From positions 1,862,501 to 1,926,500 of the forward strand of contig NC_089456.1 in assembly GCF_026210795.1 (NCBI RefSeq): 64,000 nucleotides of DNA. The letters are read 5' to 3'. Numbering within the stretch: the stretch's first letter is position 1; every line of letters starts with the position of its first letter. Source of the stretch: Rhizophagus irregularis. Taxonomy: Eukaryota; Glomeromycota; Glomeromycetes; Glomerales; Glomeraceae. The position numbers were made by a program, and so were the translations under genes. The notes under the pieces were generated by a model. It was not told the origin of the DNA. It saw only the letters and a list, made by a program, of their open reading frames with translations, and made no database searches. This document shows positions 1 through 11,985 of the stretch, in pieces.

Positions 1-503
1 TTTTGTAGCCCAATTTTCATCCTGTGAAGGATCATCAATCCCTTAACTATCCAAAATAATAACCCGCTTTTGAATAGTCTTACCATCATGTTGTTTACTT
101 ATTAATTTGAAAGGGGGAGACCACATGTATATTCCACGTGTACATCCTTCAACTTTTGCATCCAGTGCAAAACCGTCATGATGACCATGCAAAACATTTG
201 CAAACCAAGATTTACCATGACGATAAGAACCAACTGAAGAGGAAATAATATTAGTTAATATAATTTAATTAAATTAAGTTGAATTGAAATATGTTGCTTA
301 CCGACTGAAATAATAGCAAGAGGTTCATTAATTTCTTTAATAATATCCAACGCTTTTGGATTAAGAAGAATTTGACCAAATTTTTCATTTTCGGTTTTTT
401 CACTATATCTTAATAATTGAATTGGTGAACCTTCCCGAAATTCAATTTCTCTTCCAAATTTATTGCCCATTTTTATGTCGTGATCGCTGGATGGTGAAGT
501 CAT
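1..503 (-). pseudogene. GB1/RHD3-type (guanylate-binding/atlastin-like) GTPase, 5' part, nonsense in G3 motif
   Basis: Start codon at 503-501; exon 1 runs to 302, a 68-nt GT-AG intron occupies 301-234, and exon 2 runs from 233 off the window edge. The spliced frame reads IISVVGSYRHGKSW, a P-loop (G1, GxxxxGKS) split by the intron, followed by a switch I-like stretch (KVEGCTRGIYMWSPP). The G3 motif (DxEG, magnesium/gamma-phosphate contact) should follow, but codon 45-43 is TAA, giving L-D-S-stop-G; one base change from GAA would explain it. The family uses GTP hydrolysis for membrane fusion or stress signalling. Frame and splice sites are otherwise clean, so the inactivation looks recent, or it could be an assembly error. 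Rest of the GTPase and helical domain lies outside. Family call is from motifs, without a search. Confidence 0.72.
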
Positions 504-1566
504 GACTAAATTATATTTTGGTATAAAGCGAATTGTTTATAAATTAATATTTAAATGCAAAATTAGTTAACATATATATAAGCCGAATATTAATAATTCG
601 ATCAAAATAATGCAGGTAGGTGTATGATAATTAATAACTAAATAGTCATTTATGAAAGGAAAAAAAATTTTGAGGCGCAGCAACTAAGAGAAAAATGCTG
701 AAATTTGTATCATCATACAAAATCCCTTTTTTCATTTTCTTTACGCCTTGCGCCAAGTCTAACAAAGATAATAATGAATTGTCCTGAATAAATTCATTCT
801 GGCTGCTACAATAAGCAAATTTCATAACAAACTTAATATTTGTGATTGTGATATCACTTATTTTGGACACCTGGCAAAAAATTGGCCAAGAAATCGGAAA
901 AAAGTAAAACACTATTAAAAATTGAACACGTGACATTTAGCCAATCAATCTAACGCCAAATATTTTTTATTATCGATTTATAAGTCTTTCAAACTCATTC
1001 CTGATTTGTTTATCATCTGAACTCTGTTTAATTAAGTAATGTCGTGAAAGCTGACATTAATTCTAAAGAAATTTTTTTAAAAAAATGGTTAGATTGTGTA
1101 ACTATTATTTTATCCAAAGAATTATTATGTGAAAGATAACTATTATGTAGCCTTATAGATTCTCAAGAACCTTCTATGATCAAAAATTGCTTGAAATAAT
1201 CGATAATAGATGAACAAAATAAAATAAAAAAATAATTTATGCATACTGTTAATAATCTTTTTAGCATTTTCTCTATTTCACTGTGTTTGTTATAATTCAA
1301 AAGTAATACAACAATTGTATGTATTAGAAACGGTAAGTTTCAATCATTTTGTTCATTTCTTGTTTTATTCAGAAAATTTTTTTATAGAATTCGAAGATTT
1401 TGCTACTAAGATATTATATACTGTATATTTATCATGTAATTTAGGATAATGAATCAGATTTTTTTTTTAGCCTAGTGCATTTTTAGTTGGTACGTTGCTT
1501 TTTGTAATTTTTTCAAATTCATTGTTTAAATTAATAATATATAAAAGAGTACAATCTAGACATTTT
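504..1566. other. Intergenic, no gene recognised
   Basis: AT-rich spacer between two divergently oriented broken genes. It holds a 96-codon minus-strand ORF (936-646) with a hydrophobic N-terminus and no family I recognise; I do not call it a gene. No RNA gene seen. Confidence 0.5.
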
Positions 1567-1665
1567 AGCACTGCATACAGTACCCAAAAAAAGTCAGCTT
1601 AAATTGAATAGTTCAGGGTACTACTTAAAGGGATACATTTTCAAAGGGATACTGTATGCAGCGCT
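1567..1665. mobile_element. 99-bp inverted-repeat element (MITE-like)
   Basis: The ends are imperfect inverted repeats: AGCACTGCATACAGTACCC at 1567-1585 and its near reverse complement at 1646-1665 (two mismatches and a 1-nt offset). Too small to encode anything. No clear target-site duplication, so superfamily is unassigned. Confidence 0.4.
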
Positions 1666-1873
1666 CTACGGTAGTAAATCTTTTATAGAAAACGTTACAG
1701 ATCATCCATGCATAATATGCAAGTACGCCAGACTTTGAAAAAGATTTTAGTTTGTACAACTTGCGTAGCGAATGATTCTTGAAATAATCATGAGAATTTT
1801 CTTTTATATAAATAATCATGTAAAAGATAAACAGCGTAAAACAAAATTTAAAAGTTGATTATCACATGAGATA

Positions 1874-4800
1874 ATGGCGCAAAACTTGCCATCTCAGAAA
1901 ATACACACTACAGAAATCACAGCTGTTACTATCTCTCAGGATGGCAAATTTATCACTAGTTTTAGTAAATTAGATGAGATAGTTGCATTATGGAATTATC
2001 CTACTGGCTTAAATACTCCCGTCACTCTCGAACTGAATTATCTTAAAAAAAATAAAAAGGTTGATATTAAAATGATAATTGATACCAAAAATAAAGTTAC
2101 TTGCGAGTTTGATCTGACCATGTCTAAGAAGCTATTGTATGATAATCACCTGTTTATTATCTTATATTCATCAGAATGTGATAAGCCCATGATTTTGGAT
2201 GATGAAATGGAATATTTTTCACCAGATTGCTTGAAAGACGTTTTTGGCCGCGCTGAGTTTCTTGCTGATGGAGAAATGCTTGGTATCTATAATAAAGAAA
2301 CTATTCACATTATTTCTATTAAGTCCTGGCCTTAGATATTGCTCTGTCGTATTTGTATACAAAATAATGATTTTCAAGTATTCACTCTCAACCCTTTAAC
2401 AAATAAAAACTACGCCATCTTTCGCCAGTGGGAACCGCATAACATTTTTGATGTAATTGATATTGATACCGGCAAATGTTATTTGCGTATCATGCCCGCG
2501 CAAGGTGAGACAACGTATAAAATTAGCAATATGCGTATTTCATCTGCAGGTGATCTCCTTGCTTTTAAGACTAGTTTAGGTGGTTTGCATGTATATGATT
2601 TATGTTCAGGTTTAGCTGTAATGAGCAAAAAGTTGATCTTTCCATGTGATTTTCAATTCGTGAATGGTGGTAAGAACTTGCTCATAATTAACTTTGACAA
2701 AAAAAAGGAGCACATTTTAGCTACATTATACAATGCACGCTCGGGAACAGAATTGGCACATGTAGCACTATCACAAAGTAATACAAAAAATGTTCGAATT
2801 ATTAATGAAGAACAACTTTTAGTTGTTTCATCTAATCTTAATCATAACATCCTTATTGTTGATGAATGGAATTGGATAAATATGTTTCGCAAACAGCCGA
2901 TTCAATACACAGATGTCTTTACAAGCAATTACAAGGACGATCGCGATTTAATTACTGGATATAAAGTAGAAAAATACCCAAGTTTTTCACCTTCCGTTAA
3001 ATTAGTGTCTGTATTAAACATATTTGAGAATAAAAATTTCAAACTTTACGTTGAACATCAAATAATTATATGCACATTTATTTTATAGTAGAGATTTTCT
3101 GGATGTAAATGTACCACTGGGAAAGCTTGTACTCGATGAAAGTTGCAGCGAATATGTCATAAGCAGCCGTTCATTGCAGATACGATTTGCTAGTGGAGTG
3201 AAACTATTTTGCATAGATGAACAAAATATTATTTTAGTATCTTCTCGAATGATTATTTTGTTCTATGCAATAGATAATGATATGCGGAAGTTAGTATGGA
3301 GACCACCACATTACTTGTTAAATATTAATAAATTCTCATACCAGTGTATCAACGATTTTTCTAATGGACGTATCCTATGGATTGATATTACTTACGGTGA
3401 TAGTATGAAAAATTATTATACCATAATACCTCTAGATGTAGCCATAAGTGGCCATGATTTACCTGATGAATGGATGCAACACAGTTGTGAATGCCAGGGG
3501 CCAGTAGAATTTTTAAATTTGTTATCCATCAAATTGTATAAACATTGCAATACATTTAATAGCGCAAAGACTATATGCAACCTCATCCGCTATAAAGTAA
3601 CTCGATATGATGAATATACACCAACTGAAATTTTAGAGGAAATCCTGCAGCATAATCATTATAAACCAACAATTTGGGTTTAATGGTGAAAACCCTTTAA
3701 CGATTGCCATTCTTGAATTCAAAAGTGTTGAGATTCAACAGTTACTTGATTATTGCATGTACCATTGCATTCATGATGGCCAACCAGGATTTATGTCTAT
3801 AGTCATTGATGCATTACCAGAACTCGCTAGGCATTACCCAAAAATACTGGACAAACTTATGAAGCAATGTACCTGCGTTAAGATTCCACCAATAATATGG
3901 AAGTTGAAACCAGAAAAATACGATTCAATTCATGAAAACCTTTGGGGTGACAAATTTGACGGTTCTGTTTTCATGACAAATTCTAAGAAACATTTCCTAA
4001 ACACTTTATTTGACAAGTTTGTACATGTTTATTTGTTTTCTTTTAAATTCTATTGGTCATATATTAAATTTGGCTTATTTATTAACTAAGATGGGAGACA
4101 ATCCCTCAACACTCAGCCACGTACTGCTTCGTACCATTGCCTGGCTTATGCACTTATCTGGAGATCAATTATCCTTGTCATTGGCTTACCATTTTCCTTA
4201 ACACTTTGATCCCTCTCCACCCGAGTATCTTTGTCAAACTCACACGTCTTCATCCTTTCGAGGCTTTTAAATATTCACCTTTTGAGGCAATTGTAAAATT
4301 CAAGTGGCATGCTTTTGCACGATGGCGCTTTTTCCAATTGTTTTTTCTTTATCTCGTTCATTTCGGACTTTTTATCTCTGCAGTCAATACTAATCGTGGA
4401 CAACTGATGATTGCAAGCATGATCTTAGGAGCAATTCTGATACTTACGTGGATCCAATGATCTATTATACATTATGTGAATGGTATTCGCTTTTTTACTG
4501 TATTTGCAACTTATATTGAACTTGCAGCGTTTATTCTTCCTGTAATTACCGGATCCTTAAAGCATGGTGATAATGTCGCACCTTCAGAACTTCAATCTCT
4601 TTCAGTCTTGTCCTTATGGATTTTCGTTGCTGCGCAGTTACGTGTCTTCAAAGGTATTGGAGTAATCATTGCTGGTAAGAATTACTCAAAAACAATCTTT
4701 AACTAAGGATTTGACAGATCATTAACTTTTATTTGATGATGCAAAGTTGTCGCACATATTTCTAGAAAGATTTTGTGGTTTCTTCTCCTTTTAGCTTTTA

Positions 4801-5527
4801 TTCTGTTCGCCTTCGCTAATTCATTGATGATTTTATTATTGGAAGACCCCAATTTTACAAGCTTTGATAATTCTCTCAAAAATGTCTGGTCAATGTTTTT
4901 ATGTGATTATGATTCTCTAAAACAATGGACAGATAATCGTTTGGTAGACATATACAAGATCGTTTTTTCATTTAGCACAACAATTATCTTAATGAACATT
5001 CTAAGTATGTTGTTACATGTGTACATCTATTCCTTCGTAATACAGTATCTCCTCTAATATTTTTTTCTTTTTTTTGATAGTTGCAATATTGAGCGATACT
5101 TATGAGAAAACAATCAATTACGCACGGACTGTATGGGTCATAAAACGAGCAGAAATTATTATTGATATTGAACTTTCATGGATGATGCCATCAGAACGTC
5201 AAAATCGGTATGTTCGATAATTCTTACTTTTGAAATGGTACAAAAAAATGTATAATTAATTAAATCTGACTTATTTTACTCAGGAATTATTTTCCGTGGA
5301 GTATTATTTATGAAGCTTTTACTGAAGATGTTGACAAATGGTCCAAGAAATCTGATGCTCCAATTCCATGCGAAATGAATGATGAAGTAAAGGATGTAAT
5401 AGCAAAAATAAGAGATGAAATAGATGAAATAAAAGATGAAATAATAAAGTTTAAAGATGAATTGAAACAATCCCTCTCTGAATTTCAGAAATTTCATACA
5501 AAGGTAGTTGAACAAGAAATTAAATAA
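1874..5527 (+). pseudogene. WD40-like plus ion-transport-domain protein, six exons, disrupted
   Basis: ATG at 1874. Exons I reconstruct: 1874-~3006, 3089-4016, 4091-4674, 4747-5004, 5081-5207, 5284-5527, with GT-AG introns of 72-82 nt. The last four introns join codons exactly (for example MNIL/IAILSDTYEK across 5005-5080). The N-terminal half carries beta-propeller-like repeats (TAVTISQDGKFITSFS, IVALWNYPTG). The C-terminal half has about six hydrophobic helices, an acidic pore-like loop and an S6-like helix, then a charged coiled coil (DEIDEIKDEI) before the stop. The plan resembles WD40/ion-transport proteins expanded in Glomeromycotina, presumably membrane cation channels. Breaks: TAG at 2333-2335, a +1 frameshift between 3637 and 3683, and TGA at 4458-4460 (one transition from CGA). 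The donor of the first intron is uncertain. Confidence 0.75.
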
Positions 5528-5983
5528 GTCTATTCTTTATATATACTGTATGTATTTTTAATTTGCTTTGATTTATATATAAAAATAAGAAGTATATTAT
5601 TTTGTAGTCCTTCTAATTCATTTTGTACTATTTCAATTTTGTCCAAAAAAACTTGCATTGAACGAAGATTTTAAAAAAATTATTTTACCAGTTGATTCCT
5701 CTTACTAGAAGTTGGTTTTAAATATTTATCTAACAGTCCACGAAACTGCGAAATTTTCAAATTTCTGAAAATTAGTTATGGAGACGCAAAGTAACTGAAA
5801 GATGAATAAAATAATACACAGTCAAAATATATTTGTTTTTCTTTTAGAAATACGTGCATACAGTTTCAAATGTCAATCTATATTTTGATCTGCATAATTT
5901 TTATTTTTAACAAATTTCCTCTTTAGCTAGAATATACATTATCCGACTTAAACCTCTGGATTTGAAAAGTAAAATTAGAAAAT
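5528..5983. other. Intergenic spacer
   Basis: AT-rich 3' flank of the broken channel gene; nothing recognisable. Confidence 0.4.
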
Positions 5984-5987
5984 TTAA

Positions 5988-7318
5988 TTCGTGATCCGTC
6001 TCCAAATCAGTGAATTCTACTAATACATTTCGGGGAGTTATTTTTGCAAATTAATTAGCAGGAAATTTAGATAAGAGCAACAGATATAACGGGCAGGAAC
6101 TGAAATGTGATGTGAACTTACAAAATTAGTAGAAGAAACTGACATTCCAATAGTATCCACCATTCAAAATTAGATATACCGTTCAGAATAAGCAAAATAT
6201 GATGCAATAAGCTAGACAGCCGGGCATTGCTAAATCTCACCGCAGGTGATTTTCACCGCACTAGCATTAGCAAATATTAATGGGCGGAGTTTCATGACAT
6301 TTTTAATTCTGCCCAAAATTCTACCCTAATTCTGGTGAGGTGACAATCACCGGCAGTGATATTTTAAAAATAAACTGTGATCGTTATAATTCTTGTAATT
6401 GTTTAATATAACGTTTTTAAAGGCCGAAATCCAGCGTTGCTAAAGAAAAAATTTTTAATTCCCTCAGTATTATAAATTTTCTTTTTATTTATTTTTTTTT
6501 TTAACTCCAGGCAAATGGGGGGAAATCTACGTTTTCATCATTTTGAGAAAAATGAAATTAACTTATTTGCAAGAAAAAACATTTTGCTTTCGTGCCGTCA
6601 GTTAAATTTGGTGGCTAAACTTTTATCCATATCATGTGACTTTACCTTCATCATTACGTCATAATATTGCTAAATAAGTCAATGATCTTCAAATAATCAA
6701 ATGATTGTCCCTATAGCAGTTATTTGATTTTTTTATTTCGATAATTTATTATGATTATCGGCATACAATATTAAGTGAAAATAGTGTACATTGATGGTTT
6801 ACACAATATAAGCCAAAAACCTCAAATTTGGTTTTGAGGCCCTTTTTAACTGATGCACGCCCAAATAGTTACACTATTTTTCATATGGGTTGTAATACAA
6901 ATTTGGCTACTTTCTAGGCAATATCACCAATTTGTATGTTGATTAAACTTATCCCTATAAAAAAGTTGATCCGTTTTTTATATTCCATTTTTTTCGTAAA
7001 AGGCTCATGTTTCCGGAATTAGTAACCTAATATCACGCAATTTATCAATTTATTTACATTTTCCATGAATAGATCCGTGAAAGGCTCATTTTTACAGAGT
7101 TTTTGCAAAAATAATGGATAAAATTTTTATAGGGGCTTGCAAAACTAATGTATGATGACGCAAATTTATCATACTTCAGAATATTATTCTGTAACATTTT
7201 TTTTAAAAAAAAAATTCTGGGCAAATTAGCTCAAAACCATTTAAGGGATAATTAATTTGCAAAAATGATTCCCTGAAAAATATTAGTAGTTTTCACTGGT
7301 TCGGAGATGGATCACGAA
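5988..7318. mobile_element. Non-autonomous TIR element flanked by TTAA
   Basis: Terminal inverted repeats of about 80 bp begin TTCGTGATCC (5988 inward; complement inward from 7318) and continue through CAGTGAA and TTTTTGCAAATTAATT on both sides. Each end abuts TTAA (5984-5987 and 7319-7322), the target duplication expected of piggyBac or Kolobok elements. Length 1331 bp, no transposase ORF. The interior has a CACCGCAGGTGATTTTCACC motif near 6238 that recurs at the ends of the foldback element at 32.8-35.7 kb. Confidence 0.65.
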
Positions 7319-7354
7319 TTAAACGCTTAGTTCCATTGAAAAACGAGATCTCTA

Positions 7355-7669
7355 CAGTCTACTCGCTTATAACGAAGTTGTTAGTTTGGTCAATCAGGCC
7401 TTTATTATAAGAAAATTCGTTAACATGATATGAAAATCTGGTAAATTGTATTACGAAAAATGCATGTCACACAAATGTCTTTGAAATAAAATTTGTTATA
7501 ATAAGAGTCATTTTATACTGGTCATTAATCTCATAGACTTACAGTACATGTACTTCGTTAAACGATATACAGCATTTTGTTAATAATCTTCGGTATAGCG
7601 TGATTTCTTTTATTGATACAACATAATAAGAAATTCGTTTAAATCAAATTCGTTGTAGCGAGCGGACTG
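7355..7669. mobile_element. Pogo/Tigger-like MITE (315 bp)
   Basis: Ends CAGTCTACTCGCTTATAACG and CAGTCCGCTCGCTACAACG (complement) form TIRs, flanked by TA (7353-7354 and 7670-7671). A CAGT start plus TA duplication is the Tc1/mariner-pogo signature. No coding capacity. Two relatives by end structure lie at 43138 and 57215. Confidence 0.7.
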
Positions 7670-7956
7670 TATTCTTCGCTCTGTTTTAAACTGTAGCAGA
7701 TATTAAGCTTTTAGGTTTCCTAAAAGTAATAAGATAATTTTTACCAAATAATGAAATGGTTCTTATTATTTTATTAGAAAATATTTTTATGAGATAGGCA
7801 TTGGTTAGAACAATAACAGGTGGAAAGTGATGTTATGAATTACAGTATAAATGTTAATTTTTTTAATTTCAATATCATTACTACAACATGATATGTATAC
7901 AAATAGCAAAAGTGCAGATTAATTAGCGTCTCTTGTATTATTAATTGTGCCCGTAA

Positions 7957-8392
7957 AGCGGCAAAGAATTTAAAGAAAATAATCACAACGTATACAGCAT
8001 GAGACTCAAGCAAAAGAAGGTCAGTATTGTCACAATATTATGGCTCTTCAATTAAAAGATACCAACAATGTTTAGAACAAGTGGATTCACTTACCAAATT
8101 CAAAATACGTTCCATGAACGTGCAAAACCCAAGAATTATGATACGATCAAATCGACAACTATTTTAACCCCTAATACAAAAACTGACATTTACCATATAA
8201 GTGGCCTTTCCAAATGAAAAATGGTCAAATGGGAAAAGAATTTGACTATTCCTCCAGACTGGCTTACAGTAATACATCAGATGATACTAAAGAATTAGAA
8301 TATCGACCTCAGCTAACCTGCTATGAAAGATACTCACGTTCAAAAAAATTAAAACCTGCTCTTAAGCTCCCTGATGATGGCCAAGTGATAGG
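7957..8392 (+). pseudogene. Decayed coding relic interrupted by a hAT-like MITE
   Basis: One frame (codons from 7957) reads as protein-like sequence, for example ATG 8068 with TYQIQNTFHERAKPKNYDTI and later NLTIPPDWLTVIHQ. It is punctuated by stops at 8053 (TAA), 8215 (TGA), 8296 (TAG), 8314 and 8350 (TAA), 8386 (TGA) and 8389 (TAG). All are one C-to-T or G-to-A step from CAA, CAG, TGG or CGG. The last two are supported directly: the other copy of the target duplication (8725-8732) still reads TGG CGG. A 62-codon ORF in another frame (8214-8402) overlaps and may be chance. Family not recognised. Confidence 0.4.
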
Positions 8393-8724
8393 TAGGGATT
8401 GAATCGGTTTGTTTGTTCTAATTCAGTTCCACATCAGCTCTAATAAATAAAAAAAATGAGCAAAATTTAAGACACAAGTAGAGTATGTGATGATGATTAA
8501 TCAGAAAATTTTTGATTGGCCTTCAAATGATCATAGTTGGTGTGTGATCGTCAGGTCACTCAGGTGACTCAATTTGAGTCAGTCAGTTCAAAATCGGTTC
8601 GAAGTTCAGAATGGTTTTTATGATTAAAAGCAGTTTTAAGCCCAAAAGATCCAGAATATTTTGAATTTAAGATAGATTCCAGAATTGACTTGAGTTGACT
8701 AGTTTTGAACCGATTCCATTCCTA
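8393..8724. mobile_element. hAT-like MITE (332 bp)
   Basis: Ends TAGGGATTGAATCGGTTTG and, inverted, TAGGAATGGAATCGGTTC. Flanking octamers GTGATAGG (8385-8392) and GTGGCGGG (8725-8732) match at 5 of 8 positions, and the three differences are all G:C to A:T transitions. TIR start and 8-bp duplication fit hAT; the same TIR family ends the element at 37031. The interior carries GAGTCA/TGACTC repeats. Confidence 0.55.
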
Positions 8725-8732
8725 GTGGCGGG

Positions 8733-9612
8733 TCCTTTTTCTGATCTAAGTAAAACATTTATCGTCATTTTTTACTGAAATAATTGTGGATCATTCCATA
8801 CCTAACAGTATTTACGTATGGCAGCTTCTCAGTTGAAAGAAAAATATGGGTTTTGGTTCCTTTTACCTTAATTGTTATTTTATTATTCTTCTTTTAATAC
8901 CCTTAGTTAGCCTAGACTCGTTTTCTGAGTGTGAGCTCTTTTTTACAAAGAGTGAACCCTTATGGGTGCGCATTTTTAACTTGCCTCAGTAATTGTATGT
9001 AATTATACCACTGGTTGACAATCTACACATGGTTAGTCATAGTGTAAATAAAATAAAAAAGATTAACGTCTCTTATAATCGTAACACAATTCTACGGAAT
9101 AAGACGGATAATAAAAGCTAAAAAGTTTCTAATATACAATAAATTAAAACTAAATTTAAGCTATTTGTGAAATTTGAACATATATTATTATGTAAATTTT
9201 TTTAGCAACGGTATGTGATATAATTGAATAAATGATCGGCAAATGATCATTCATAAAACAGCCGCTATGCTTCGGATAAATCGGATTAAATTAACCGGGT
9301 TTATAACATGTTTTCCTGATCAACAAATCCGTAAAAATATATGATGTGATCGGTATTACCTATTAGTAATAAAAATTGAAAATCAACTATCACTTATCTG
9401 GTTATGTAAATAAGATATTTGTAAGGCTGCATGTGAATATTTTTAGATATGGAATTAACGAAAAGTAATTAAACATAAATGGAGTAAAATCCCGAAATAT
9501 TTTGATCAATTCGTTCGATAAAAGATTCTCGATTTTTTTTTCTTATATATATACAAAGTCAAAACACTTTTCTTTTTTCATTATTCGTACTTTCAATCAT
9601 ATTTAATAAAAC
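8733..9612. other. P450 upstream region with a transposon-end relic
   Basis: No gene. From about 8991 onward it is the 5' part of the segmental duplication shared with 39.6 kb. Around 9217-9268 it holds a stretch with tandem ATGATCGGCAA and GCTATGCT, resembling the right end of the 24999-28585 transposon; the other duplicate lacks it, so it inserted or decayed here only. Confidence 0.45.
9544..9553 (+). promoter_or_regulatory. TATA-like box of P450 copy 1
   Basis: TATATATATA lies about 60 bp before the ATG, followed by a pyrimidine-rich leader, and is conserved in the duplicate at 40085. Confidence 0.4.
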
Positions 9613-11256
9613 ATGTTCTTAAAATCACTTTTATCTTTTGAAACTTCCACTATGAATTATTTTTTATTATTCATAATTGGATTGGTAACTTACGTCGGTT
9701 TATTTTATTATCGTTATTTTACTCGACAAAGTCCATTACCTGGTCCAATTCCTTTACCAATTATTGGTAATGTATTACAATATACTGGAGATGCCGGAAA
9801 ATTTGTAGAAGCATTACGATTAATTTATGGCGATATATTTGAATTTTATTCGGGAACCAGGAGAGTTGTATGTGTATGCCGATCAGAAATGGCCGGAAAA
9901 TTGTTTAATTCCCCATTGAGAGTACATTCAAATGATGGCTTGGACGAATATGGCATGAGCAATAAAGGAATTCTTTTTAATAGTGATTATGATAATTGGT
10001 CAACTCATCGTCGATTCTTACAAAAAACTATTGCTACACCTCAATCTTCCAAAGAAACGGTCGAATTTACTCAAACTTTATTTCAGGAAATGGAAAAATT
10101 ATGGAAACGAGTAGATAGTAATGATGGTGATGTTAAAGAAATTGATTTTACTGGATGGTTATCTCGATTTATATTTGAAAATATTTTATTTTTGATGACT
10201 AAATTGAGAGCACATGCGCTTACTAATTATTATAATGCGATAAATCCACAAAATAAAGTTGTGGAACCTGAAGGAACTATTCCAAAATCGCATTCTTATA
10301 TCGAAATCTTTAAAACAGCATTTGAAGGAGCTCATTTCTTTTTGCTCACTCCAAAATTATTAAGGAATTCTCCAGGAATGCGTGAAACAAGAAATCGTTT
10401 GTTGAGTAACAAGACTTGGGCGAGTACGAATCTCTTAAAAATTATTGAAGAGCGAAGAACTCAAATTGTAAAATCAAATGAAAAAATCGATAGTAATGAT
10501 CTTTTAACTAAATTCTTAACCGCTAATGAGAAAATTAGTGATGATGATATTAGAGCTACTATTATGGATCTTCTTTTAGGTGGAACTCTTACAACTGTAA
10601 ATACATTATCTGCCATCGTTTATTATTTAGGTCATAATCCTAAAGTACAGAAACGTATGGTACAAGAATTGGATGATGTATTGGGAAGTGATCGTGATAG
10701 TAACATCACTATTGATCAAGTAACTAAACTCGAATATACTGACGCTATCTTCAAAGAAGGTTTGTAATCTATTGTAATCTATTGTAATCTTATAGTATTT
10801 ATTGTTGTTATAAGACGGTAATAAATTCTTATTAATCTTTTATATTATATAAATTTAGCTTCCCGTTTATTCCCTACTATACCAGTTAATATACGTACTA
10901 ACGCGGAACCGAATGAAATTGCGGGATACAAATTCCCGGCCAAAACACAATTTTTGATTGACGTAGAAAGAATTCATCGATCACCCGACTACTGGACTGA
11001 TCCTGATACGTTCAATCCAGATCGATGGTTAAATAAATCCGACACTAAAATGTACAGTAGTTACTATCAATTTGGAGGTGGTGCACGTGAATGCCCAGGA
11101 AAGAAGATGGCTTTGGCTGAAGTGAAAACTTTAATAGCTTTATTATACAGGAATTATGATATAGAATTGGTGGACAAAGTTTCACCATTTAATTATAAGT
11201 ATGATCTTATTAAGATGGTTCAAGGACTTGAAATTAAAATTAAACCTAGAAATTAA
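9613..11256 (+). CDS. Cytochrome P450 monooxygenase, copy 1
   Basis: Two exons, 9613-10759 and 10859-11256, with a 99-nt GTTTGT...TTTAG intron; spliced product 514 aa, normal for a microsomal P450. Seen: N-terminal membrane anchor (NYFLLFIIGLVTYVGLFYY), proline-rich hinge (SPLPGPIPLPIIGN), helix K ExxR formed across the splice (KEASRLFP), FNPDRW, and the heme loop FGGGARECPG with the Cys thiolate ligand. The I-helix reads GGTLTT where most P450s have (A/G)Gx(D/E)TT, so the acidic residue is replaced by Leu. Predicted ER-bound, needing a reductase partner; substrate unknown. Compared with copy 2 it has unusual changes (Trp for Gly in SNKTWAS, Val-Asn for Ala-Ser after GGTLTT), suggesting relaxed constraint. 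Two ATGs occur (codons 1 and 14); the first is conserved in both copies. Confidence 0.9.
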
Positions 11257-11985
11257 AATTATAAAAAATAAGATCGTTAAGTAGTTATGACATTTTTAAA
11301 TATTGCTGTATCAAAACTTATAATGAATATTAATTTTCTTTTCTTTTTTTATTTAATAAAAATATTCAATGTATAGAGTAATAATTAAAGGACATTAAAT
11401 ATACAGTACTATTTTTATATAATCGATACAAATATTTGTTGTTATCCATTCTTATATAATCGAAACAAATTTATTTTTATCCATTTTTATATAATCGATA
11501 CAAATTTATTGTTATCCTATAATTATAAATATGCGCACGAGTAAATACTCGTAAATCATGTCACCCTATTCATATTCGAATTTCTTCTAAATTTGTAATT
11601 TTTGTAAATGTAGCAAACATTTCTCAAAATGTAGAAAGACCCTGCATAAACTTTCTGCTATTGTTGATGATCGGCCCACTGAATAGTGCTGGATTATACT
11701 TGCCGCCCAAATAAATGGGATGGGAATCCCATCCCAAATTTTTCTTACGATGGCCAGAAATAATGCGATCGGCAAAGCAACAATTCTCCTTTTTGAAATT
11801 TGTGCAACGTCACGGGACGTAACGAGGACGGATTGGATTTAATGTATAAATGGGTTGATGTTGTGAGATGCCGATTTGCGTCAGCTGTGCGTCAGGCCTA
11901 GTAATGCTGGTCAACCTACTTAAGGCATTAATAATATTGGCAATATCGGGCCGATAATATAGGCCGGCGTCGGTACAACATTTAT

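Larger units (their letters stand above)
8991..11985. repeat. Segmental duplication, copy 1 (P450 block)
   Basis: Matches 39605-42517 across the promoter, both P450 exons, the intron and about 730 bp of 3' flank, at high identity with small indels. The 3' flank includes a perfect-stem hairpin near 11717-11735 and a short run ending at GGTACAACATTTAT, where similarity stops. Confidence 0.85.

Noticed and set aside
646-936. 96-codon minus-strand ORF as a gene
   Set aside because: No recognisable domain, no paralogue in the window, and AT-rich sequence gives such ORFs by chance; kept only as a note.
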